This document shows, in pieces, positions 1-6,213 of a stretch of 12,753 nt of DNA. Source of the stretch: Halieaceae bacterium UBA4438. GTDB taxonomy: Bacteria; Pseudomonadota; Gammaproteobacteria; Pseudomonadales; Halieaceae. The stretch lies in contig DGPO01000108.1 of the NCBI GenBank assembly GCA_002390485.1, positions 1 through 12,753 of the forward strand, read 5' to 3'. Position numbers and translations under genes: made by a program. Every line of letters starts with the position of its first letter. Position 1 is the first letter of the stretch. The notes beneath the pieces were generated by a model, which ran no database searches, had not been told where the DNA came from, and saw only the letters and a program-made list of their open reading frames with translations.

Positions 1-208
1 GGCCACAGTGATTTCGTTTTGGCTGCAGTGCTCGCTACCAACGGATTTTGACGCCTTACGCGTTTGTCAGAAATCTTATCGTAGGTAACCGGATGGTTGT
101 ATGCGAGGCAATTGTCTTTGGCTTATATCAGCCATTTCACGGGCCTACCCGTCAGTATTTTATGGGCACTTAAGCGCTCTTAGTTTGGGTAAATTGCGGC
201 GCCAAACC
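1..208. other. Left-edge region without a supportable gene
   Basis: No complete gene is visible. Two plus-strand frames are open from the window edge: one ends at TGA 49-51 (16 codons), the other at TAA 86-88 (28 codons, basic C-terminal end). Either could be the tail of an upstream gene, and I cannot choose between them. Further on is a 5-bp hairpin, ACGGG (139-143) with CCCGT (148-152), followed by a weak T-containing stretch. It could be a poor terminator for an upstream plus-strand gene. A second imperfect arrangement, GTTTGG (183-188) and CCAAAC (202-207), lies just past the stop of the minus-strand gene at 209. Confidence 0.3.
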
Positions 209-1015
209 TCAGCTCAGGGTGAGCAGTAAGTCTCTGACCACTTCGCGGTGTTTGTGGCCGCGCAATTTTTCGATAGCCCGAAGCTCAAAAAGGTACTCGA
301 TTAGGTCAGTGCGCTCATCAAGTTCCGGCGAATTCGCAAGTGTTTTCAGATTTTCAGCGTTTGCATTTGCACGTCGCCAGGCTGTGGTGCTGCGTTCAAT
401 TTCTCGACACGCTGTAATCGTGTGATTTTCGCTCAAGCGCTCGGACTCTAAGAGGCTCCTGAGTTGCGCGACGGTCTGTTCGAGTTTGTTCCAGTCTTTG
501 TCAAGATTATGCTTGAGCAACCGACGTCTCAGTTTCAAAAGGCGGTGTTGCGCCTTCTCAAGCGCCGTCACGTCGAGACCCACTTCCAAGTCTTCGTGGG
601 GTAGCGAATCAAGGTAGCCAAACCACCACTGTTTCACGCGTTTCCACTCGTCGCGACTCAGGAGCCTGTTGCAGCGGCTGATCGAAGTTTCTGACAATCT
701 GCCTAGGGGGCTTGCTGTGTACTGCAGGTCTCTCTTCGAGAGTGAATTGCGCAAGAGATCGACCAAGGTTAACCAGGCAATGCCTGCGCTTAACTTTTGC
801 TGAAGTTTTAACCAGCGCTTGCTTTGCTTGTTTGAGTCAGCTGTCGGAATCGAATGTAACTGCGAGGTAATAGCGGCGATAGAACTATCAAATCGTTGCA
901 TTGGACCAGACTGGAGTGGTGTTGCAATCCACTCAGCACGCGTCCGCTCAAGTTGCTTGCTCAGTTCAACGAGCAAAAGCCTTCGCGAGAGATGTTGTGA
1001 GTCGTCTTCTGACAT
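209..1015 (-). CDS. Unrecognised helical, highly charged cytosolic protein (268 aa)
   Basis: I do not recognise a family. The protein is rich in Leu, Arg, Glu and Ser, with long stretches of predicted amphipathic helix. Residues about 150-200 (many Leu-Lys-Arg-Arg and Glu-Leu repeats) look able to form a coiled coil, as does the N-terminal 5-30 region. There is no signal peptide, no membrane segment and no visible catalytic motif. A Trp-Trp pair and several Trp residues sit near residue 128. The ATG at 1013-1015 is preceded only by a weak purine run (AGAGAAACC), so the start is moderately supported. It is transcribed away from the desaturase, and the 92-base gap between them probably holds both promoters. 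The long uninterrupted frame argues that it is a real gene; its function is unknown. Confidence 0.72.
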   Translation of the reverse strand: MSEDDSQHLSRRLLLVELSKQLERTRAEWIATPLQSGPMQRFDSSIAAITSQLHSIPTADSNKQSKRWLKLQQKLSAGIAWLTLVDLLRNSLSKRDLQYTASPLGRLSETSISRCNRLLSRDEWKRVKQWWFGYLDSLPHEDLEVGLDVTALEKAQHRLLKLRRRLLKHNLDKDWNKLEQTVAQLRSLLESERLSENHTITACREIERSTTAWRRANANAENLKTLANSPELDERTDLIEYLFELRAIEKLRGHKHREVVRDLLLTLS

Positions 1016-1043
1016 GGTTTCTCTGCTTAGAGATGGGTGGGCT

Positions 1044-1081
1044 TTGAGCTCCAGACGATCATGTTAACATCACATCAGACA
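1044..1081 (+). promoter_or_regulatory. Possible promoter/operator of the desaturase gene
   Basis: The perfect 10-bp palindrome ATGTTAACAT lies at 1061-1070, in the divergent gap before the desaturase. Its right half contains a -10-like TAACAT (1065-1070), with TTGAGC (1044-1049) upstream at a short 15-base spacing. The palindrome would therefore overlap the -10 region, as repressor sites often do. Right after it comes ACATCAGACA (1072-1081), a decamer that also occurs upstream of fadD. The promoter assignment is weak; the palindrome itself is plain in the sequence. Confidence 0.3.
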
Positions 1082-1107
1082 GCGACCAGTAGTCCCTGGA
1101 GAAGCCT

Positions 1108-2013
1108 ATGAAGCCCACTGAGGTTCTTACGACAGAGCAGCGAGACGCCGTACTGCAGCGCAGCGATCTTAAGGCCTGGACCGCAGTAATGGGTGCCTGG
1201 ATGCTAACGCTGACCACTCTATTGTTGGTTGGCCATTTTCCGGGTATCGCAACACTGGCGCTTGCGTGGATTGTGCTGCCAGGTCGTCAACTGAGTTTGG
1301 CCGTGCTTATGCATGAAGCGGGGCATGGCAGCTTGTTCAAAACACGAGCGCTTAATCGCTGGGTAGGACAGTGGCTCTGTGCGTTACCAGTGCTCAGTGA
1401 CTTTGATGCCTACGCTCGCGGTCACCGAGCACATCACCGCCTGGCCGGGACAGCAGAGGATCCTGACCTTCCGAACTATCACGCCTATCCGATTTCGAAG
1501 GCGAGTCTAAAGCGTAAGTGGTTTCGGGACTTAACGGGGCAAACAGGGTTTAAAGTATTGCAGGCGCTTGCTCGCGGAACTGCGAGTCAAATGAGTCGCG
1601 AGACCCCGACCTCTAATCGTTTGGTGTACCGACAAGTCATGGTTCACGGGGTGTTTATTGGTGTTCTCGCCGCATTGGGTATTGGGTGGACCTGGTTTGT
1701 CTGGGTATTCACGTTTTTGACCTCCTACATGTGGGTCGTGCGCCTGAGACAGCTGGGCGAACATGCGGTTGTGCCTGATCTTTACGACCCTGATGTCCGC
1801 GCAAATACAAGAACCGTGGAAGCACCGATATGGCAGCGTTTTCTGGTGGCTCCCAATAACGTCAATTACCACCTTGAGCATCACTTTATGGCGGGCGTTC
1901 CCTGTTACAACTTACCTAAACTTCGATCATTGCTCAAAGGGCAGGGGCTTCTGGACAACGTCCCCTCGGTCGCAGGTTACGGTCAAGTGCTAAAAATGGC
2001 GGTGCTTCGCTAA
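1108..2013 (+). CDS. Membrane fatty acid desaturase family protein
   Basis: This is an integral-membrane di-iron desaturase that would introduce a double bond into an acyl chain using O2 and reduced electron carriers. All three histidine boxes are present: HEAGH at residues 69-73, HRAHH at 106-110 and HLEHH at 255-259, plus a further His at 219 within a GEHA context. Hydrophobic segments lie near 25-45, 48-68 and 175-215, matching the usual paired membrane spans between boxes 1-2 and box 3. The 301-residue length is normal for single-domain bacterial members, with no fused cytochrome b5 or ferredoxin domain. The ATG at 1108 has GGAG at 1098-1101, spaced by 6 bases. Regiospecificity and substrate (acyl lipid, acyl-CoA or another hydrophobic compound) cannot be read from the sequence; a carotenoid hydroxylase or ketolase relative is less likely. 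It is probably transcribed alone. Confidence 0.9.
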   Translation: MKPTEVLTTEQRDAVLQRSDLKAWTAVMGAWMLTLTTLLLVGHFPGIATLALAWIVLPGRQLSLAVLMHEAGHGSLFKTRALNRWVGQWLCALPVLSDFDAYARGHRAHHRLAGTAEDPDLPNYHAYPISKASLKRKWFRDLTGQTGFKVLQALARGTASQMSRETPTSNRLVYRQVMVHGVFIGVLAALGIGWTWFVWVFTFLTSYMWVVRLRQLGEHAVVPDLYDPDVRANTRTVEAPIWQRFLVAPNNVNYHLEHHFMAGVPCYNLPKLRSLLKGQGLLDNVPSVAGYGQVLKMAVLR

Positions 2014-2034
2014 ATATTTATTTTTGCTAACCAC

Positions 2035-2051
2035 CTAAGGTCAGACCAGAT
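2035..2051. promoter_or_regulatory. FadR-like operator sequence (partial match)
   Basis: Bases 2039-2049 read GGTCAGACCAG. This matches the core and right half of the E. coli FadR operator consensus AACTGGTCNGACCAGTT exactly over that stretch; across the whole site 11 of 16 informative positions agree. It lies just after the desaturase stop and about 125 bases before the small precursor gene. The octamer TCAGACCA (2041-2048) is repeated at 2153-2160, over the precursor's ribosome binding site. I cannot tell whether the organism has a FadR, and the left half-site is poor. Confidence 0.22.
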
Positions 2052-2104
2052 CTCGACTGCAGGTGTTTACACACTATCGGGCTGAACTGATCTTCCCCTG
2101 CACA

Positions 2105-2172
2105 ACTCTCTCCTGAGAGTCTAATAGACCCTGAAAAAGGGCTACTGATTCATCAGACCAAGGAGGGTCTAT
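2105..2172 (+). promoter_or_regulatory. Structured leader and strong RBS of the precursor gene
   Basis: The gap before the small gene at 2173 is rich in inverted repeats. ACTCTC (2105-2110) and GAGAGT (2115-2120) form a 6-bp hairpin with loop TCCT. The Shine-Dalgarno AAGGAGG (2160-2166) is near-perfect and 6 bases from the ATG. Its 3' part and all the following spacer, GGGTCTAT (2165-2172), are perfectly complementary to ATAGACCC (2124-2131). A competing local stem pairs AGACC (2155-2159) with GGTCT (2166-2170) and leaves AAGGAG in the loop. The site could therefore switch between a closed and an open state. No convincing -35/-10 pair was found: TCTAAT (2120-2125) is -10-like but lacks a partner. 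If transcription starts there, the long-range stem would not be transcribed. Confidence 0.4.
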
Positions 2173-2436
2173 ATGAGACGTTTGAGCACAACTGTACTGG
2201 TGACGCTGTCACTTTGCTTGTCACTACCGGCTGCGGCATTACCCCGAGACGCCCTGATTAACAACACACTATCACTGCCGGGCGAACTGAAAAAATCTGT
2301 TTTGTTAGAGCACGAGTTAGCTGACGTTCGAGGGGCGGTATGGCCTCTGATTTTTGGTGTCGTGACGGTCGACTTGGCACTGCAGGCCTATTACTTTGGG
2401 GTTTATATCCCAAAGACGCGAGGTGGTCGCGGCTAG
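2173..2436 (+). CDS. Small exported precursor with double-glycine-type (GA) leader motif
   Basis: The 87-residue protein appears to have three parts. Residues 1-22 form a classical Sec signal peptide: Arg2-Arg3, a hydrophobic core, then Ala20-Ala21-Ala22. Residues 23-55 are a pro-region ending in ELADVRGA. Counting back from Ala55 as -1, this has Leu at -12 (L44), Glu -8 (E48), Leu -7 (L49), Val -4 (V52), Gly -2 (G54) and Ala -1, which are the positions conserved in leaders cut by C39 peptidases. Residues 56-87 would be the 32-residue product: a hydrophobic stretch (56-80) with aromatic residues, then a basic Arg/Gly-rich tail. A C39-like peptidase is encoded two genes downstream, so a processed peptide (bacteriocin-like, signal or membrane-structural) is the natural inference. 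I do not recognise a named family. The only Cys (C15) lies in the signal core and does not form a lipobox. The RBS is very strong. Confidence 0.75.
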   Translation: MRRLSTTVLVTLSLCLSLPAAALPRDALINNTLSLPGELKKSVLLEHELADVRGAVWPLIFGVVTVDLALQAYYFGVYIPKTRGGRG

Positions 2437-2456
2437 CGCCCAAACTCATTCCAACG

Positions 2457-2481
2457 AGCCGTCGCACCGACGGCTTTCTTT
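2457..2481 (+). terminator. Intrinsic terminator after the precursor gene
   Basis: AGCCGTCG (2457-2464) and CGACGGCT (2468-2475) form a perfect 8-bp GC-rich stem with a 3-base loop, followed by TTCTTT (2476-2481). It lies 20 bases past the precursor stop and just before the RBS of the next gene. Partial read-through here would give more precursor transcript than peptidase transcript, a common arrangement for substrate and processing enzyme. Confidence 0.75.
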
Positions 2482-2493
2482 GAGGGAGCACCC

Positions 2494-2733
2494 ATGACCA
2501 CTTCGAAACAGAGGTTAGCTCAAAAATTTGCCGTATTCGCGGTTGAGCAGAGGCGACAACAAATCTTCTGGTCGACGATGACACAACCGACCATCACCTG
2601 GGTGGCATTGGGACTGACCTATTCGACCCTGACGACTGATGATACAGCCCAATACGCATGGTTCGCTGGGATGTTCGCGCTATACGGCGCGCAGATTGCC
2701 CACGCTTGGTACCTGTCAGAGACGACTAAGTGA
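2494..2733 (+). CDS. Small two-helix membrane protein (79 aa), unknown function
   Basis: The protein has a basic, Gln-rich N-terminal part (residues 5-23, with Lys5, Arg7, Lys11, Arg20 and Arg21). Two probable transmembrane helices follow, about residues 33-47 and 54-74, joined by an acidic turn (Thr-Thr-Asp-Asp, 47-50). By the positive-inside rule both ends would face the cytoplasm. The ATG at 2494 is preceded by AGGGAG (2483-2488) with a 5-base spacer. The stop overlaps the GTG start of the peptidase gene (GTGA, 2730-2733), so the two are very likely translated together. I recognise no family. In this context it could be a membrane partner, an immunity protein or an assembly factor for the precursor's product. 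These roles are inferred from position only. Confidence 0.68.
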   Translation: MTTSKQRLAQKFAVFAVEQRRQQIFWSTMTQPTITWVALGLTYSTLTTDDTAQYAWFAGMFALYGAQIAHAWYLSETTK

Positions 2734-3245
2734 ACGTTCCCGTGTGGATCGTCGCGTTAGTCATTTTATGGGTCACGCCGCTGGCCAATGCGTCAAACGA
2801 TATGCGGTCAAATCACATTACTCTAGTAAAACAGACGTCACCTTTTAATTGCGGGCTTGCAGCGCTTGCGATGCTGTTGTCGGCCGGCACGCCCAAGCCG
2901 GTCACACTGACTTCGCTCTCGGGCCTTGCGATCACACTGATAGCGCCTGCGTCTCAAGAGTACCGAGATCGTGGGTTTTCGGTGAGTGAATTGCAGCGAT
3001 TAGCCGCTGTATATGGTCAGGCGCTTACAGCGCGATGGATGACGACCGACACGCTGCTAGACGCCTCGTTTCCTCTCATTGCGTGGGTACGCCTCGATGA
3101 CCTTGGGCACTTTACTGTCGTTGAAGGAATTGATCGCGGTCATGTTTTAGTCGCAGACCCTACTCGCGGTTATCTGTCGCTGGGTTTTGACGATTGGCAG
3201 AGTATTTGGCTCCAGGGCAATCAAGGGATTGCCCTGGAACTTTGA
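2730..3245 (+). CDS. Stand-alone exported C39-like cysteine peptidase
   Basis: Family: papain-like C39 (bacteriocin-processing) peptidase, which cuts leader peptides after Gly-Gly or Gly-Ala. The expected active-site set is visible: Gln35 (oxyanion), Cys41 in an NCGLAAL context (usually DCG), His127 in GHFTVVEG, and Asp143 in VADPTRG. The domain spans about residues 28-168, the usual C39 size. Unlike the familiar enzymes it has no ABC-transporter membrane or ATPase domains. It starts instead with a hydrophobic segment (residues 3-18) and a signal-peptidase-like Ala19-Asn20-Ala21 site, implying periplasmic action or a membrane anchor. The n-region lacks Lys/Arg, so an uncleaved anchor is possible. 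Cys41 is the only cysteine. The GTG start overlaps the preceding stop by 4 bases (GTGA). The likely substrate is the GA-motif precursor at 2173-2436. A non-peptidase C39-like fold cannot be excluded, but the catalytic residues argue for activity. Confidence 0.83.
   Translation: MNVPVWIVALVILWVTPLANASNDMRSNHITLVKQTSPFNCGLAALAMLLSAGTPKPVTLTSLSGLAITLIAPASQEYRDRGFSVSELQRLAAVYGQALTARWMTTDTLLDASFPLIAWVRLDDLGHFTVVEGIDRGHVLVADPTRGYLSLGFDDWQSIWLQGNQGIALEL
3211..3238. terminator. 12-bp perfect hairpin at the 3' end of the peptidase gene
   Basis: TCCAGGGCAATC (3211-3222) and GATTGCCCTGGA (3227-3238) are perfect inverted copies with loop AAGG. The hairpin lies inside the last codons of the C39-like gene, ending 7 bases before the end of its stop codon, and between two convergent genes. 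The plus-strand T tract after it is weak (ACTTT) and the minus side has none. It may therefore end transcription poorly, act with Rho, or protect the mRNA 3' end rather than be a textbook terminator. Confidence 0.5.
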
Positions 3246-3262
3246 GCACGGCTTGCGCGTGT

Positions 3263-6205
3263 TTATGCGAGATCGTGATGCGTCCAGCCCAGATCAACAA
3301 GTGCCTCACTCGCTGCTGTCTTGGGATCTGTCAAGATCACCGAACAGCCGACTTCCGGTTTTAGGTAGGTGTCTGTGACCCGGCGCAAATCTTCTACCGT
3401 TGTCGATACAATTGACGCTCTGAGTGCGCGTTTGTGATCCGCAGTTCGGCCGTAAAGGCCGTCATAAAACGCTTTTTTAACTTCACCTGAGGGTGAGGCG
3501 GGCTTATCCAGGCTCGAAATGACGCTGAGAATGGCCTCTTCTAAAGCCAATGAGTCAGGCTCAGCCGAGAGCACCCAGTCGATCGATGCGTCAAAGTCAG
3601 AGAGTGTTCCTAGATTTCGAGGGTCTCGGTACGAAAAGAAACGGAAGGCACCCACATTGCCGTCATGGCTTGCACCGCCACCGTAAGCGCCACCCTGCTC
3701 ACGTATGCTTCGATGCAAAAAACCATTTCTGAGGTAGGCCGCTAACACCGAAAGTGTCGGCGCATCTGGGTGACCACTCGACACTGTCGGGTAAGCCTTT
3801 GCACAGAAGTTTACCTGCGTGTTGGCTGCCCATATTTGATTGGTCCCAGCCGCGCTTTCTGACAGTGACCACGGTTGCAGGTTCCCGGCAGAGGTCAGTC
3901 CATGTGCGGCGCTTCTCAACTGGTCTGTTGACGCCTCGCAGTTTTTAGAGTCGCTCACCGTCAGCAGGTTTACCGACGGCGTGGTGAGTAGATGCGTTCG
4001 CAGCGCGGTCAGTTCCTCGCTCAAAGATCTAAGGCTCGACGTCTCGGCTAAACTATCGTCTAGGCGACGGAGTCGCGCAATACCCTCAAGTCCGCTTTGT
4101 GTGTGGTAAAGATTTGCCAACGGACTCATGCTTGCGCAGGCCGCAGTCATCGCCAGACTGTGGCCTGCGCCCGAGATGCTCTGATCTCTGCGGGCGCGTA
4201 TCTGTTTGACCAACTCTCGAATACGCTCGCCCTCAACAAATGACGCCGCAGTCAGTGTGTCGGTCATTAAGCGGGTTTGGTCGGAAACTTTGTGCGCGAG
4301 CGCTTTGGAGGACATGACCAAAAAGCCAGAGATGTCATTGACATCGGATCTGGATGCTCGAGTGGAAACACTCAGACTCAAACTACCCACACTCGCAGAC
4401 TGCCGATCTTGGATCTCAAGGTAGGTCGTGTCCCCTAGTCCCACCTCAGTGGCAAGGGCGCAGAGAAGGGGAAGTCGCTCTTGCTGAGCGGGGGTCAAGG
4501 CCGGTAATTCCAGCGCAATCTGTTGATAGACTAAGCCGTTGGTGCCTGCCGTTCCAACAAAATGTCGTGTGTGTTCGTCAATATCTAGACGCGTCAATGC
4601 GGGCGTTACAACGTCTTTTGGAATATCAGCAAGACCCACCTTGGGCAGTATGCTGACGTCATCCACCTGATTTTGGCGGTCTTCCAAGTCCTGCGCGAGT
4701 TTGCGGATGTTGTCGATAGCGGACTGATCGAGATCTGCTCGCATTGCCTGTAAGCGAGCTGTCTCTCGTGCCTTGCGCTGCTGATCAAGTTTGGAATCAG
4801 GTGCGACAACAAGGGTCACTCGATGCGGATTCTCCAGTACGAGTGCACGTAATCGAGTTTTAACGAAGTCGGGATCCGTGATTTTTTGGCGTAAACGCTC
4901 TACCGCGGGACTTAGATCAAGCGCGGCGACAGCGTCGCCGTTATGCGTCGCAGCCCCAAGCGCCCGCAGCATTAAATTAAGTCCGTAAGGCATTCCATCG
5001 CCTGTGATTTCACGCTGGTGCAATTCGATCTGATGCAATATCGCTTCGAGCCGCTCAGGGCTCACCCCGTCGTCTGAGACGGCTCTAATAACATCAAGGA
5101 CTTGAGTCTCGAACGCGTTAGCGTGTTCCTCATTACTGCCCTCAATACCACAGCAAAGAACCATTTCTCGCATGGAATCTTCGAGACCACACAGCGGCGA
5201 CGGCGCTGCTCCAAGATCATTGGTTTCTAGCCACTGCATGAGCGGAGAGGCGCTGTTTTCCATGAGCACGGACGACAAGAGCTGCGCTTCCAATAACGTG
5301 TCTAGGTCTGAGCTTTCGCCCAACTTCCAGCCCATGATGAGGTGTGTTTTGTCGGCCGTGTCGGTGTCTTCGAGAGCGTAGCAATGTGCGGCTCGCCTCG
5401 GTTCTGAAAATGGCACCTCGAGACCGACTTCAATCTGCTCACTGGATTTTTCAAAGCGTCCGAGAGCCTCGCGCTCGAAAACGTCATGATGCTGTGAGAC
5501 TGGAAGATTACCAAACGTCAGTAAAATGGCATTACTGGGGTGGTAGTGGCCTTTATAAAATGCCATCAGCTGGTCGTAGCTAAGATCTGGTATTGCCTCG
5601 GGATCACCGCCACTGTTGTGGTGATAGGTGCTTGTGGGGAACAACTCAAAGCAAAGTCGATCCCACAAAACGGATGAGACTGACGACATAGCACCTTTCA
5701 TTTCGTTGAAAACGACGCCCTTATAGACCAACGGCGCGTCGGGATCTTCAGTTGCCAGCTCAATACGATGCCCCTCTTGTGCAAAGTCGAGAGGATCAAG
5801 TCGAGAGAAAAACACAGCATCTAAATAAACCGACAGTAGGTTGTCAAAATCCTTTGGATTTTGTGTGGCGAAGGGGTAGGCGGTCCAGTCTGAGCTGGTG
5901 AAGGCATTCATAAACGTGTTGAGAGAGCGCCTTAACATCATAAAAAACGGGTCACGGACCGGATACTTCTCACTGCCACACAGCACTGTGTGTTCCAGAA
6001 TGTGCGCGACACCCGTTGAGTCCTCCGGAACCGTCTTCAGTGCCACCATGAAAACGTTCTCGTCCGAGTCGGTGGCCATGTGGAGATGACGCGCGCCGGT
6101 TGCCAAGTGCAGATACTCTTGCACCTCGATGCCGAGGGATTCAATGGTGACTTTGCGCGCCAGCTCGAAGGCTGGGTGAACTGATGGTGTCGCTACTGCA
6201 TTCAT
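3263..6205 (-). CDS. PreP-like M16 family zinc metalloprotease
   Basis: This is a large single-chain M16 (pitrilysin/insulinase) peptidase of the presequence-protease type (M16C), which degrades short unfolded peptides inside a closed two-half chamber. The inverted zinc motif HILEH is at residues 68-72, and the third zinc ligand is probably Glu168 in a FNEMKG context, at the spacing expected for PreP. The C-terminal half carries the conserved Arg835 and Tyr841 around GGAYGGG, which close over substrate. At 980 residues it matches full-length PreP-type enzymes. There is no signal peptide, so it probably works in the cytosol. It is the last gene of the minus-strand operon: the upstream stop TAG supplies part of its ribosome binding site (AGGA), 6 bases from the ATG, with an 8-base gap between genes. 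Role inferred: clearing peptides, including cleaved signal peptides. Confidence 0.93.
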   Translation of the reverse strand: MNAVATPSVHPAFELARKVTIESLGIEVQEYLHLATGARHLHMATDSDENVFMVALKTVPEDSTGVAHILEHTVLCGSEKYPVRDPFFMMLRRSLNTFMNAFTSSDWTAYPFATQNPKDFDNLLSVYLDAVFFSRLDPLDFAQEGHRIELATEDPDAPLVYKGVVFNEMKGAMSSVSSVLWDRLCFELFPTSTYHHNSGGDPEAIPDLSYDQLMAFYKGHYHPSNAILLTFGNLPVSQHHDVFEREALGRFEKSSEQIEVGLEVPFSEPRRAAHCYALEDTDTADKTHLIMGWKLGESSDLDTLLEAQLLSSVLMENSASPLMQWLETNDLGAAPSPLCGLEDSMREMVLCCGIEGSNEEHANAFETQVLDVIRAVSDDGVSPERLEAILHQIELHQREITGDGMPYGLNLMLRALGAATHNGDAVAALDLSPAVERLRQKITDPDFVKTRLRALVLENPHRVTLVVAPDSKLDQQRKARETARLQAMRADLDQSAIDNIRKLAQDLEDRQNQVDDVSILPKVGLADIPKDVVTPALTRLDIDEHTRHFVGTAGTNGLVYQQIALELPALTPAQQERLPLLCALATEVGLGDTTYLEIQDRQSASVGSLSLSVSTRASRSDVNDISGFLVMSSKALAHKVSDQTRLMTDTLTAASFVEGERIRELVKQIRARRDQSISGAGHSLAMTAACASMSPLANLYHTQSGLEGIARLRRLDDSLAETSSLRSLSEELTALRTHLLTTPSVNLLTVSDSKNCEASTDQLRSAAHGLTSAGNLQPWSLSESAAGTNQIWAANTQVNFCAKAYPTVSSGHPDAPTLSVLAAYLRNGFLHRSIREQGGAYGGGASHDGNVGAFRFFSYRDPRNLGTLSDFDASIDWVLSAEPDSLALEEAILSVISSLDKPASPSGEVKKAFYDGLYGRTADHKRALRASIVSTTVEDLRRVTDTYLKPEVGCSVILTDPKTAASEALVDLGWTHHDLA

Positions 6206-6213
6206 GTTTTTTC

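Noticed and set aside
2206..2220. Lipobox around Cys15 of the small precursor
   Set aside because: The residue before the Cys is Leu rather than Gly, Ala or Ser, and the Cys is inside the hydrophobic core with a better AAA site after it.
2330..2420. Type IV prepilin-like site (Gly followed by a hydrophobic helix) in the small precursor
   Set aside because: The Glu at +5 of the mature pilin is absent, and the segment lies after a Sec signal and a 33-residue pro-region. The double-glycine-type leader rule fits all key positions better.
2258..2584. Minus-strand 108-residue frame over the precursor region
   Set aside because: It crosses the terminator and two plus-strand genes with strong ribosome binding sites; its composition is shadow-like.
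3187..5583. Many plus-strand open frames across the M16 protease gene
   Set aside because: They are antisense shadows of a well-supported 980-residue gene. None has a convincing RBS plus a protein-like sequence.
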